Both the position numbers and the translations under genes were made by a program. The notes beneath the pieces are model-generated. The model was given only the letters and a program-made list of their open reading frames with translations, searched no databases and was not told where the DNA came from. Source: an uncultured Bizionia sp. (GTDB lineage Bacteria > Bacteroidota > Bacteroidia > Flavobacteriales > Flavobacteriaceae). From it: a DNA stretch of 32,350 nucleotides. The stretch spans positions 1 through 32,350 of the forward strand of contig CANMCF010000031.1 in the NCBI GenBank assembly GCA_947496215.1. Direction: 5' to 3'. Positions 7,382 to 14,576 of this stretch are shown here, piece after piece (position 1 is the first letter of the stretch; every line of letters begins with the position of its first letter).

Positions 7382-8305
7382 TTAAAATTTCCTCCAGCCT
7401 CTTCCACCTCTTCCACCTCTTCCACCGCGCCCTCTTCCTCTATAGCCACTGGAGCTACTTCTTCTCGTGGTCGTCTTTTCTTTTTCTTCTTCACGTTCAC
7501 CTTCTGGTGTATGATCTCTAACGATGCGTCTACGTTCTCTATATGGTGTTCTTCCTCTGCCTTCTGTTGGCATTTCATCAAAGAATTTTATTCCGCTAGG
7601 GTGCCCTGTTTCACTTTGTACACCTTGACCATAAGAGCGTTCCAAATGAGACAAGGAAGTTCCATACTTTGGGAATCCGTTATAGCCCACTTGTCCATGG
7701 TCTACGGAATCTGGTTTTACAATACCAAGATCGATGTCACTGGGACCAGATTTCTTATTTCCTCTAATTGTTCGAGTTCGTCTGTTTCGGAATGGTCTTG
7801 TATCATCTCCCGATCTTCCGGTAACACTACTTCCTGTGACCACTATGGTGGCATCCCTATTGGCTTTGGCAATGGGGCGCGTTAAGTCTCTAAACTGCTT
7901 CATGCTGGTAAAGCCAAGTGGGTAGCCTCTCTCTTCAGGTGTCTGTATTACAGGTCTTATAGATCGAGGCGGAGTAATGGATCTAGGAGGAATTGTAGAT
8001 GGAGGTGGAGCTGAAGAAACAACAGGAGGAGGTGCTTGCACTCGTGGAGCTTCTGCTTCGAATTCACCCCAACCCAATTTGTAGTCATCTTCAACCTCTT
8101 TTATCTTTCCAGTTGGTGTTTTTACATAGCGGACCATTTGAATGACTTGAGATGAGTTTGCTCTGTTGTTCAGTTTTCGCTGTAATATGGATGTTGGTCT
8201 ATTGTCCACCAAAAAACCGGAAGTCTTGCCGTTTTGCTTTCTTGAAAGACTATTGGCAACAGATTGGTTGTTGTGATTATGAGTTTTACTACGATAGCTA
8301 TTCAT
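7382..8305 (-). CDS. toxin-like protein: DNRP leader, NTase-like domain, RGG tail
   Basis: A 307-residue protein starting at MNSYRSKTHN, chosen because AAAGGA lies 6 bases upstream; a longer frame opens at 8407 without such a site. Residues 31-57 contain VDNRP...LQRKLNNRANSS, the leader motif seen ahead of DUF4157 regions and in effectors linked to extracellular contractile injection systems. Residues ~90-125 are a proline-rich linker. Residues ~130-246 carry TGSSVTGRS (158-165) and, 25 residues later, SDIDLGI (189-195). This is the G-S...D-x-D pattern of a nucleotidyltransferase fold and resembles C-terminal toxin domains reading GSSVTGRS...SDxD. Residues ~247-307 are Arg-rich and end in repeated RGRGG units. 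It has no signal peptide and no obvious immunity gene beside it; injection-system structural genes are not in the window. The toxin role is inferred from the domain pattern. Confidence 0.82.
   Translation of the reverse strand: MNSYRSKTHNHNNQSVANSLSRKQNGKTSGFLVDNRPTSILQRKLNNRANSSQVIQMVRYVKTPTGKIKEVEDDYKLGWGEFEAEAPRVQAPPPVVSSAPPPSTIPPRSITPPRSIRPVIQTPEERGYPLGFTSMKQFRDLTRPIAKANRDATIVVTGSSVTGRSGDDTRPFRNRRTRTIRGNKKSGPSDIDLGIVKPDSVDHGQVGYNGFPKYGTSLSHLERSYGQGVQSETGHPSGIKFFDEMPTEGRGRTPYRERRRIVRDHTPEGEREEEKEKTTTRRSSSSGYRGRGRGGRGGRGGRGWRKF
7398..7424. repeat. three tandem 9-base units coding the RGG tail
   Basis: CCTCTTCCA occurs three times in a row and encodes part of the Gly/Arg tail of the toxin-like protein. 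Copy number could change by slippage without breaking the frame. Confidence 0.8.
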
Positions 8306-8482
8306 AAGAATTCCTTTTAAGCATATGGATGAAGCTATTAAGTTAAGGATTTTCAAGTTTTGTGAAGCAAGTACTTTTACCTGTTTTTGATATGTTGAAA
8401 TGATCAAGCAAAGAAAAAGACCACTTCAATGACGAAGGAGCCTTATGTTTTTATTGTATTTGGGATGAAGTGAACAATTACA

Positions 8483-10012
8483 TCATTCGTCTCCCAATTG
8501 TTTGAATTTGAAATTGTTGTTTGTGGAAGGGTTGTGCTCTTTAACCATGATGGCTTCCATTTTTTCTATGACGTCAGGATGTAGATTGGCTATGTCGTTA
8601 CTTTCTGAAATGTCATTTTCCAAATTGTAAAGTTCTAGTTTGAGATTGCCATCAAATATGTTTTTTCTTATTCCTTTCCATTTTCCCATTCTTATGGCTT
8701 GTTGCCCTTTGTAACTAGGGAATTCCCAATATAGGTAATCATGTTCTCTTTGATTCTGATTAAGTAGAGCAGGCTTGAAACTGATGCCGTCTACGTTTGC
8801 AGGAACTTCCGCCCCCGAAAGATCACATATCGTTGGCATCATATCATAAAATGCGGAAACATGCTTGTTTGTGGTTCCTGGTTTGATGTGGTTTGGCCAA
8901 CTTGCAATCAATGGAACTCGTATGCCTCCTTCGTATACAAAGCCTTTGGTTCTTCCATATCCATTTTGAAAGGGTTTGGAGCTTTCGAAGTAATCGAAAT
9001 CGACACCTCCCAAATAAGTAGGGCCATTGTCGCTGGAAAAGATGATGACCGTATTTTCATAGATTCCCAAATCTTTCAAGGTCGATACCAATTCTCCCAA
9101 TTGATAATCCAAATAACTTATCATTGCAGCATAGGTCGCTCTTGGATACCTGTTGGGGAAGTAGGCATGATCTCCAATGTATGGTTCTTCTTCTCCTAGA
9201 ATCTTACGATACTTGTCCACATATTCTTTTGGGGCTTGCAAAGGTAAATGAGGTAGAGGAGAGGCGTAATACATGAAAAAGGGATTCGCCTTGTTGTCTT
9301 TGATGAAGGACAATGCTTTTTCATGTATCTTTTTTGGAGCATAATCCTGTTGTGTGAATTTTGCATAACTGGCTTCATCATATATGTCTGCCAATGAATC
9401 CAATTTCGTGCTAGGTGATACCAAGGCATTGTTCAGGGTGTCTTTTATGGTATTTTCCCAAAGATGGGAAGGATAGAGGTTGTGTGCCTGTCTCTGGCAA
9501 TTATAGCCATAGAAATAATCAAACCCTTGAAGATTTGGCACGCCTTCGGTTTTAGGAGCACCCAATCCCCATTTGCCAAAAATGCTAGTCTTGTAACCTG
9601 CCTTTTGTAATTGTTCTCCCAAGGTTATGGTACTGTCAGGTATGGGACGTTGCCCTTCCAGCGATGGATCTTGTGACGCTTTTTCATAATCCCATACATC
9701 ACCACGTTCCCTCCATTCATCATTGCCTCTAATGTATGCATGACCGGTATGTTGCCCTGTAAGTAATACATAGCGAGCAGGAGCACACACAGGTGCACCA
9801 GAATAGTGCTGTGTAAATTGCATTCCGTTCTTTGCCAAGGCATCGATGTTGGGAGTCAGTATTTTTTGTTGTCCGTATGTTCCAACTTCTCCATAGCCTA
9901 GATCGTCGGCTAGGAAATAAATGATGTTTGGAGGCGTTTCTTTTTCTTTCTTGTCGGATTGACAATTGAATAACAACAATAACAATGGAATCAAAAAAGC
10001 CATTTTTTTCAT
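8483..10012 (-). CDS. sulfatase lipoprotein (arylsulfatase family S1)
   Basis: A 509-residue protein that hydrolyses sulfate esters, presumably on polysaccharides or their fragments. Residues 1-17 form a lipoprotein signal with the lipobox cysteine at C17 (LLFNC). The mature protein starts its alkaline-phosphatase-like fold with NIIYFLADDLGYGEVG (metal ligands D36, D37). The active-site motif is C76-A-P-A-R80 followed by YVLLTG, matching the formylglycine motif C-x-P-[SA]-R-x(4)-TG. So the cysteine must be converted by an anaerobic or aerobic maturation enzyme that is not encoded here. SSDNGP and the C-terminal LYNLENDISE are also typical of the family. The length is normal for arylsulfatase A-like enzymes. 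No SusC/SusD pair lies nearby, so the substrate cannot be read from context. Confidence 0.93.
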   Translation of the reverse strand: MKKMAFLIPLLLLLFNCQSDKKEKETPPNIIYFLADDLGYGEVGTYGQQKILTPNIDALAKNGMQFTQHYSGAPVCAPARYVLLTGQHTGHAYIRGNDEWRERGDVWDYEKASQDPSLEGQRPIPDSTITLGEQLQKAGYKTSIFGKWGLGAPKTEGVPNLQGFDYFYGYNCQRQAHNLYPSHLWENTIKDTLNNALVSPSTKLDSLADIYDEASYAKFTQQDYAPKKIHEKALSFIKDNKANPFFMYYASPLPHLPLQAPKEYVDKYRKILGEEEPYIGDHAYFPNRYPRATYAAMISYLDYQLGELVSTLKDLGIYENTVIIFSSDNGPTYLGGVDFDYFESSKPFQNGYGRTKGFVYEGGIRVPLIASWPNHIKPGTTNKHVSAFYDMMPTICDLSGAEVPANVDGISFKPALLNQNQREHDYLYWEFPSYKGQQAIRMGKWKGIRKNIFDGNLKLELYNLENDISESNDIANLHPDVIEKMEAIMVKEHNPSTNNNFKFKQLGDE

Positions 10013-10221
10013 AATATTCTATTTTTTACAGTTAGCGGGGTTCCATTTTATGAAAAATGAAGTTGAAGGTAAATATACGCAAACCAGAATGTTCTTTGAT
10101 CAGGTTTTGCTCAAATGAATGGAATGAACTACTTGAATGTTTGGGCTTGGTACGACATCTACATTTCATGGGGAAAACGTTTTTTGGAGTTGCGCCCATC
10201 TGTTCCATTGAAAATGATGTA

Positions 10222-10253
10222 CAAAAAAACCACTTCGAAAAAGAAGTGGTTTT
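10222..10253 (-). terminator. rho-independent terminator of the S15-type peptidase gene
   Basis: On the minus strand AAACCACTTC and GAAGTGGTTT pair around a 6-base loop, followed by a run of T. It begins about 25 bases after the stop of the gene at 10278. Confidence 0.8.
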
Positions 10254-10277
10254 GGTACTTATGTGAAAAGTGATTAT

Positions 10278-12110
10278 CTATTGTTTTGTAGCTGCGTTGT
10301 AGGCTTCTTTTCCTCCAACTACAGGAAGAGCAACGGTCGTGGCATCTAAATCCAAAGTCAATTTCGTACCCGCTTTAGGGTGCAATGTGAAATCTTGATC
10401 GCTGGAAAATACCATGAAACCAATTTTTTGACCTTTGGGAATTATTTGATCGTCTGGCATCAAATCAAAGTTTACAGTGTAGAATTTACCAGGTTTCAAA
10501 GGCTCACTTTCTGTCAAAGACTCATGGTTTTGTGGGTCTGCCCATCCACGAGTTATGATGTTGTCGTTTATTTTTTCACCAGCCCAAGGCAAGGATACCA
10601 TCCATACTGATAGGTTTGCTGCGGGTTTGCTACTTGCCAACGTTATGGATACTCGAGTAGTTCCGGATAAATGCAAATCCTTGGTCAATGTAGGAGTAGT
10701 GTACAACAATCTATGTTTTGATGTTTCAGCCTTGGCTAGATCCTTGCCCGAAAAAGCATAATCGTCAACCAATGTTTCCTTTCCTTGTTTTTTTGTCTTT
10801 CCACTGCTCAAGGTTCCAGATTTCAATCCGCCAGCCTTTAAATGCAATGTGACATCGTTAGCATCTGGATTGGGATAGTCCTTGTAGGAAGTTGGTTCCT
10901 TGAAATTGTCATTCTCCCTTACGATCCATGCACGAGCATCAGATTCTACATTGTTCTCTATTCCATGTAAATAGCGTGTAAACCAACGGTTCATCATCGT
11001 CATTGGAGGAGGGCCTCCATGTCCGTGTTGATGATAGTAGATTTGAGAAGGGATTCCTTGCTTCTTTGCTTGTTGGTAGATACGGTTGCTATGCTCTGGC
11101 ATTACATTCCAGTCGTTAAAGCCATGTGACATCAACAGGGCAGCTTTCATAGGAGCCATCTGATTCAAATAATCACGTTTGGCCCAGAAGTCGTTGAGAT
11201 CTCCAGTTTGTCTGTCCATGCCATTTTTCATTTCGGTATCACGTACCCTTTTGTTGTTGTGCGCACGTTTTGATTCGTCACCACTATGTACGAAATCATA
11301 TAATACATCGATGTCCTCACCAAGATAACCTCCAGGGGAGCGAACCAGTCCATTGGATCTATAATAATGGTAATATGATGTGTTTGGTGCTATTGGGATA
11401 ATGGCTTCCAGACCTTCTACTCCAGTCGTGGCTGCAGCCAATGGCAGGGTGCCATTGTATGATGTTCCTGTCATTCCTACTTTTCCAGTGGACCAAAAAG
11501 CCGTTACTGTTTCATTTCCTTCACGTTCGGTATAACCTTTGGCTCTACCACATAGCCAATCTATTACGGCCTTTGGAGCCAAGGATTCATTTTGACCACC
11601 AATGGTTGGTGCTCCGTCAGACAAACCTGTCCCTGGTGAAGAGGAGTGGACTACGACGTACCCTCTTGGTACCCATGTTCTGATGTGTGAATTGGATATG
11701 ATAGGTCTTTTTCCCAAACGTTTTACTTCTGGGTGCACACGTTCTTTTGCCGTACCTCCTAGCTCTTGTTTCACGTCCCACATCGAACCTGGTACATCTG
11801 GAGCGACTCCTGCAAAGTAAGGACTGGAAACATAGACTACAGGAAGCTTCAATCCTTCGGTATCTGTTTGTGTGGGCCTTGTTACGGCAACATGCATTCT
11901 GTCTGGTTTTCCATCATCATCCGAGTCGAATGTCGTCTCCACCCATAGGTCGTGTCTAATCCAATCACTGGATTTGCCAAAAGCTTCCACGATTTGAGCT
12001 TCTCCATTTTCAAAAACCGGAACGGCCTTTGTTTTTTCTTGAGCAGAAAGCGTAGTAATCAATACAGCTAGGAATGTTGTTCCAATTGCTGATTTTAAGT
12101 GTGTTATCAT
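10278..12110 (-). CDS. Xaa-Pro dipeptidyl-peptidase-like serine hydrolase (S15/CocE family)
   Basis: A 610-residue exported hydrolase with a signal peptide (residues 1-24, ending LSAQ). An alpha/beta-hydrolase domain holds the nucleophile in GTSYNG (Ser217), the acid in SHGFNDWNV (Asp333) and the base in YHQHGHGG (probably His364). Preceding segments RGYVVVHSSSPGTGLSDG and YYRSNGLVRSPGGYLGEDID are characteristic of the PepX-type branch. The C-terminal ~190 residues form the jelly-roll domain of the X-Pro dipeptidyl-peptidase C-terminal type (LHLSGTTRVSITLASS). The expected reaction is release of X-Pro dipeptides from peptide N-termini in the periplasm or at the surface, although CocE-like esterase activity cannot be excluded. 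A well-formed promoter lies at 12140-12170 and a terminator at 10222-10253, so it is probably its own transcription unit. Confidence 0.9.
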   Translation of the reverse strand: MITHLKSAIGTTFLAVLITTLSAQEKTKAVPVFENGEAQIVEAFGKSSDWIRHDLWVETTFDSDDDGKPDRMHVAVTRPTQTDTEGLKLPVVYVSSPYFAGVAPDVPGSMWDVKQELGGTAKERVHPEVKRLGKRPIISNSHIRTWVPRGYVVVHSSSPGTGLSDGAPTIGGQNESLAPKAVIDWLCGRAKGYTEREGNETVTAFWSTGKVGMTGTSYNGTLPLAAATTGVEGLEAIIPIAPNTSYYHYYRSNGLVRSPGGYLGEDIDVLYDFVHSGDESKRAHNNKRVRDTEMKNGMDRQTGDLNDFWAKRDYLNQMAPMKAALLMSHGFNDWNVMPEHSNRIYQQAKKQGIPSQIYYHQHGHGGPPPMTMMNRWFTRYLHGIENNVESDARAWIVRENDNFKEPTSYKDYPNPDANDVTLHLKAGGLKSGTLSSGKTKKQGKETLVDDYAFSGKDLAKAETSKHRLLYTTPTLTKDLHLSGTTRVSITLASSKPAANLSVWMVSLPWAGEKINDNIITRGWADPQNHESLTESEPLKPGKFYTVNFDLMPDDQIIPKGQKIGFMVFSSDQDFTLHPKAGTKLTLDLDATTVALPVVGGKEAYNAATKQ

Positions 12111-12139
12111 AAGATGTCGTATTCTGTGTTAATTGCAAC

Positions 12140-12170
12140 GAAAGTTAATGGTTTTTTGTTATTTAGTCAA
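12140..12170 (-). promoter_or_regulatory. promoter of the S15-type peptidase gene
   Basis: Minus strand: TTG (12170-12168), 20 bases, then TAACTTTC (12147-12140), 7 of 8 matches to TAnnTTTG. The predicted leader is about 23 bases. Confidence 0.5.
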
Positions 12171-12202
12171 TATAAAGGTAAGCTTTAAGAAAGTGTTAAC
12201 AT

Positions 12203-12895
12203 CTATTTTTCATCGTATGGGCAAGACTGAAAGTAAGTTTGAAGGTTGAACTTTCTGTCTTCGAATTTTTCTTGAAGGATGTTGAAATGCTGAATTCGGT
12301 CTATCCTAAAAGCTCGGTATTCATTTCTAAGATAGCACCAGGCAATCAAAATCCATTTGTTTTTGGTGGCATACAAGGCATAAGGTTCGATCTTCCTGAA
12401 AGAGACGTTCGTATCATTCACCTTTTTATAGTTGATTTCCGTATAGTAGAAATTGGTTATGGCAAGTTGTATTTCTGAAAGCGCATTGCTCGTTATGTTT
12501 TCGTAATCGGGATTGAATACGTGGATTTGATTGTCCAGTCTTTCACTCTTTTTCTGTATGGATGTTCTAAATACGGATTTTATCTTGGTGAATGCATCAT
12601 TGAAGTCCTTTGAAAAGGAGCTGTCGTTGGCTTGATTAACCAAATTTTGTGCTGTTATCAAAGCATTGGCCTCCTTTTCCGTGAATTGAACAGGAGCTAC
12701 CGTGTAGCCTTCCATTAGGGAATATCCTCTCCCTTCCATGGTCACAACGGGAACGCCAGCTTCTTCCAGTTTTCTTATGTCCCTGTATATGGTGCGCACG
12801 CTTACGCTGAACTTTTTTGAAAGCTCAGTTGCTGTCAATAGGCGTTTGGACTTCAACAGCGTTAAAATGGATATGAGTCTAGATAGTTGAGACAT
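12203..12895 (-). CDS. YafY-type transcriptional regulator (HTH-11 plus WYL)
   Basis: A 230-residue regulator if it starts at MSQLSRLISIL; the TTG three codons earlier lies inside a hairpin and is less likely. Residues ~1-60 are a winged helix (LLTATELSKKFSVSVRTIYRDIRKLEEAGVP) ending in GRGYSLMEGY. Residues ~135-230 form a WYL domain with YTEINYKKV, RKIEPYALYATKNKWILIAWC and EYRAFRIDRI; the WYL signature itself appears as KWILIAW. WYL domains bind nucleic acid or small ligands and regulate neighbouring genes in many cases. The gene directly follows a VOC-family gene on the same strand, separated by a hairpin, which suggests co-regulation of the pair. The shortened C-terminus (FQSCPYDEK) is normal for this branch. 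Confidence 0.9.
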   Translation of the reverse strand: MSQLSRLISILTLLKSKRLLTATELSKKFSVSVRTIYRDIRKLEEAGVPVVTMEGRGYSLMEGYTVAPVQFTEKEANALITAQNLVNQANDSSFSKDFNDAFTKIKSVFRTSIQKKSERLDNQIHVFNPDYENITSNALSEIQLAITNFYYTEINYKKVNDTNVSFRKIEPYALYATKNKWILIAWCYLRNEYRAFRIDRIQHFNILQEKFEDRKFNLQTYFQSCPYDEK

Positions 12896-12903
12896 GAGAA
12901 ACA

Positions 12904-12934
12904 AAGATAGTGAACTCCATAGAGCTCACTATCT
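12904..12934. other. long hairpin between VOC gene and WYL regulator
   Basis: Two 14-base arms (starting AAGATAGTGA and ending TCACTATCTT) differ at one position. The hairpin sits 13 bases after the VOC stop and only 9 bases before the regulator's start. It may terminate or attenuate transcription into the regulator, although on the minus strand the T run is interrupted (TTTGTTTC). Confidence 0.65.
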
Positions 12935-12947
12935 TAATTTTTTAGGA

Positions 12948-13325
12948 TCAAGACATGGAATGCAATGCAATTTTGTTGCCTTCTGTATCTGTAAATTGGG
13001 CAATAAATCCATTTTCTCCGATATTGGTCTTTGGCATTGTCACCTTTCCACCAGAATATTCCACCTTGTCAAGAGACTCACTTAAATCATCTCCTCCATT
13101 CAAATAGATAGTACAGCCATCTTTTGTAGGGGTTTGCCCTTCTGCTTCTATAATGGCTCCACCAACACCATTTTTTTCAGGACTATGGGTGAAAATGCCA
13201 TATTTCACATTTTGCTCCGGCATTGGATGATCTGTAATTTCAGAAGCCAAAATGGTCGTGTAAAATTTTTTTGCCCTGTCATAATTTTTTACTGGAATTT
13301 CAAACCAGTTTACTGCATTTGTCAT
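12948..13325 (-). CDS. VOC family protein (glyoxalase/bleomycin-resistance fold)
   Basis: A 125-residue cytosolic protein with the paired beta-alpha-beta-beta-beta units of the vicinal oxygen chelate superfamily. It starts NAVNWFEIPVKNYDRAKKFYTTIL, and the second half reads GGKVTMPKTNIGENGFIAQFTDTEGNKIALHS, with the usual final DTEGNKIALH. The first-strand position that is often a metal-binding His/Gln is E9 here, and H122 is the usual last-strand site. The substrate cannot be told. It is followed by a WYL regulator that probably controls it. A perfect -7 element lies 30 bases upstream, and a (TTTTC)5 repeat lies further upstream. Confidence 0.9.
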   Translation of the reverse strand: MTNAVNWFEIPVKNYDRAKKFYTTILASEITDHPMPEQNVKYGIFTHSPEKNGVGGAIIEAEGQTPTKDGCTIYLNGGDDLSESLDKVEYSGGKVTMPKTNIGENGFIAQFTDTEGNKIALHSMS

Positions 13326-13355
13326 TATAAATGATTTTTATTGTTAAACGTAATG

Positions 13356-13363
13356 CAAAGTTA
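13356..13363 (-). promoter_or_regulatory. -7 promoter element of the VOC gene
   Basis: Minus-strand TAACTTTG matches TAnnTTTG fully and lies about 30 bases before the start codon. No TTG is seen at the expected -33 position, so an activator may be needed. Confidence 0.45.
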
Positions 13364-13409
13364 GGAGTGATGGTGTCGTAGTATGTCAGGGGTGAAATTT
13401 AATGTTTCA

Positions 13410-13434
13410 TTTTCTTTTCTTTTCTTTTCTTTTC
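13410..13434. repeat. simple repeat (TTTTC)5
   Basis: Five perfect copies of TTTTC followed by TT. It lies between the small membrane protein gene and the VOC promoter, about 47 bases upstream of the VOC -7 element. Confidence 0.95.
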
Positions 13435-13481
13435 TTGGAATTGTGAATTGCGCATTCGTGTTTGTTTCTACAAGTGTCAAG

Positions 13482-13661
13482 TCATACTTTTTGGGTTTTG
13501 TACAATTTGTAAAAAAAGGATGGTAGGAAACCAAAGTTTAAAAGTAGAAATCCAAGAATCAATATTTTACCTGAATAAGGCCAATGGAAAAATTCGAATA
13601 ATGTACCTGTGCTCAACGTGAAAAAGGCTAAAAAGCCCAATGGATAAACTGCATTTTTCAT
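13482..13661 (-). CDS. small GldL-like membrane protein, 59 residues
   Basis: An open frame starting at ATG 13661 and ending TGA 13482 encodes MKNAVYPLGFLAFFTLSTGT, then LFEFFHWPYSGK, a second hydrophobic helix ILILGFLLLNFGFLPSFF and a basic end YKLYKTQKV. The layout (helix, G-x-LF-x-x-x-HWP turn, helix) is that of the GldL-type transmembrane hairpin common in Bacteroidota. It begins 25 bases after the stop of the 143-residue HWP protein, so it is probably translated from the same message. The role is unknown. Coding evidence is codon pattern, motif match to the neighbour and spacing, because the frame is short. Confidence 0.75.
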   Translation of the reverse strand: MKNAVYPLGFLAFFTLSTGTLFEFFHWPYSGKILILGFLLLNFGFLPSFFYKLYKTQKV

Positions 13662-13686
13662 AGTTTTTGTTTTAGATGTTGATAAT

Positions 13687-14118
13687 TTATGGTTGATGGT
13701 TCAAATTTGATTTCATATGCCGTTCATAGGCAAATAGGGGTATGCAGAATAGTAGCAAGGTGATTACGCTAGCGCTTAACATGTAGTTTGCAAATGGCCA
13801 ATGCATTATTTTGAAAAGTGAACCCATCATGAAGATTGCTGCCATTGCATAGATCGATACGTAAAAGGCTCTTCTGGCTTTCAGCATCTTTTTTGCATAT
13901 ATGACATAATTGGTGTCCTTTTGAATTTGCTTCATGTTTTGATAACCACCAAATCGTTGTATGACCTTTTGGTAGGTTGTTACAAAATCTTCAAACTCCT
14001 CAGCTTCTATGGCTGTGCATATGTGATCCAAGATATCTTCTTTTAGGCTCTCGGAATTTATTCCATTAAAGGAGAGGCTGTTTGAAATAAAATCAATTTG
14101 TTCTTCTGTCAAGTTCAT
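13687..14118 (-). CDS. membrane protein with GldL-like HWP hairpin, partner of PadR regulator
   Basis: A 143-residue protein. Residues 1-75 are soluble and helical (LTEEQIDFISNSLSFNGINS, LKEDILDHICTAIE). They resemble the N-terminal helical segments of membrane proteins that commonly accompany PadR-type regulators (HAAS/DUF1700 type). Residues ~82-135 form two membrane helices around GSLFKIMHWPFANYML, the GldL-like HWP turn. Its start codon overlaps the end of the PadR gene frame (adjacent bases 14118/14119), so translation is coupled. A likely role is as a sensor or anti-regulator partner of the PadR protein; this is inference from gene pairing. Confidence 0.85.
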   Translation of the reverse strand: MNLTEEQIDFISNSLSFNGINSESLKEDILDHICTAIEAEEFEDFVTTYQKVIQRFGGYQNMKQIQKDTNYVIYAKKMLKARRAFYVSIYAMAAIFMMGSLFKIMHWPFANYMLSASVITLLLFCIPLFAYERHMKSNLNHQP

Positions 14119-14454
14119 TTATGTTATCGCTTTTTGGGTGAATATTATAGATAGTGTTTCAATGAAGTCAATTATCTCATCCGTTTTTTTTGTGATTATT
14201 TCTTTTCCAGAGTTTGTCACGGTATAATATTTTCTTACCCGTTTACCTATATAGACTTTTTCTGTTTTCAATACATTTTGGTGCTCCAACCTATGCAATA
14301 TGGGATAGAGTGCGCCTTCGGAAATATCTATCTTTCCCTTTGTCAATTCTTTTACCTTTTGTGTTATCTCATAACCGTACATTTTGTCATTATCGCTCAA
14401 TAGCTTCAAAATGATGGGCTGTAGTGTGCCTTTTGTTAATTCTTTACTATACAT
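14119..14454 (-). CDS. PadR family transcriptional regulator
   Basis: A 111-residue regulator if it starts at MYSKELTKGTLQ. A longer frame to 14553 would read through the promoter and add a non-conserved hydrophobic stretch. The winged helix shows LQPIILKLLSDNDKMYGYEITQKVKELTKGKIDISEGALYPILHRLEHQNVLKTE, then KRVRKYYTVTNSGKEII, all standard PadR. The remaining short C-terminal helix fits the small PadR-s2 type. It heads an operon with two HWP membrane proteins. A 23-base palindrome fills the spacer of its promoter immediately upstream, so autorepression is likely. Confidence 0.92.
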   Translation of the reverse strand: MYSKELTKGTLQPIILKLLSDNDKMYGYEITQKVKELTKGKIDISEGALYPILHRLEHQNVLKTEKVYIGKRVRKYYTVTNSGKEIITKKTDEIIDFIETLSIIFTQKAIT

Positions 14455-14458
14455 ACTG

Positions 14459-14488
14459 TAAATATACATTTTATTAAAATGTATACAA
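14459..14488 (-). promoter_or_regulatory. PadR operon promoter with palindromic operator in the spacer
   Basis: Minus strand: TTG (14488-14486), 19 bases, then TATATTTA (14466-14459), 7 of 8 matches to TAnnTTTG. A perfect inverted repeat at 14463-14485 has arms TATACATTTTA and TAAAATGTATA around one central base and overlaps the spacer and the -7 element. The start codon is only 5 bases beyond the -7 element, so the message may be leaderless. Confidence 0.65.
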
Positions 14489-14516
14489 ATAAAATGGTAG
14501 TAAATTTTAGAGAATG

Positions 14517-14546
14517 AAAAAAGCCACATTGAAAACAATGTGACTT
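14517..14546 (-). terminator. rho-independent terminator of the chitin-binding gene
   Basis: On the minus strand AAGTCACATTG and CAATGTGGCTT pair (one G-T) around TTTT, followed by a run of T. It lies 31 bases after the stop at 14577. Confidence 0.75.
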
Positions 14547-14576
14547 TAAGCAATAGTGTTGGTAATCTAAAGGGGG

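Noticed and set aside
10057-10266. Rightward 69-codon frame between the sulfatase and peptidase genes
   Set aside because: It runs through the strong terminator at 10222-10253, has no family likeness and no ribosome-binding site.
12895-12904. TTG start at 12904 for the WYL regulator
   Set aside because: It lies in the hairpin stem and adds only three residues; ATG at 12895 matches the family start better.
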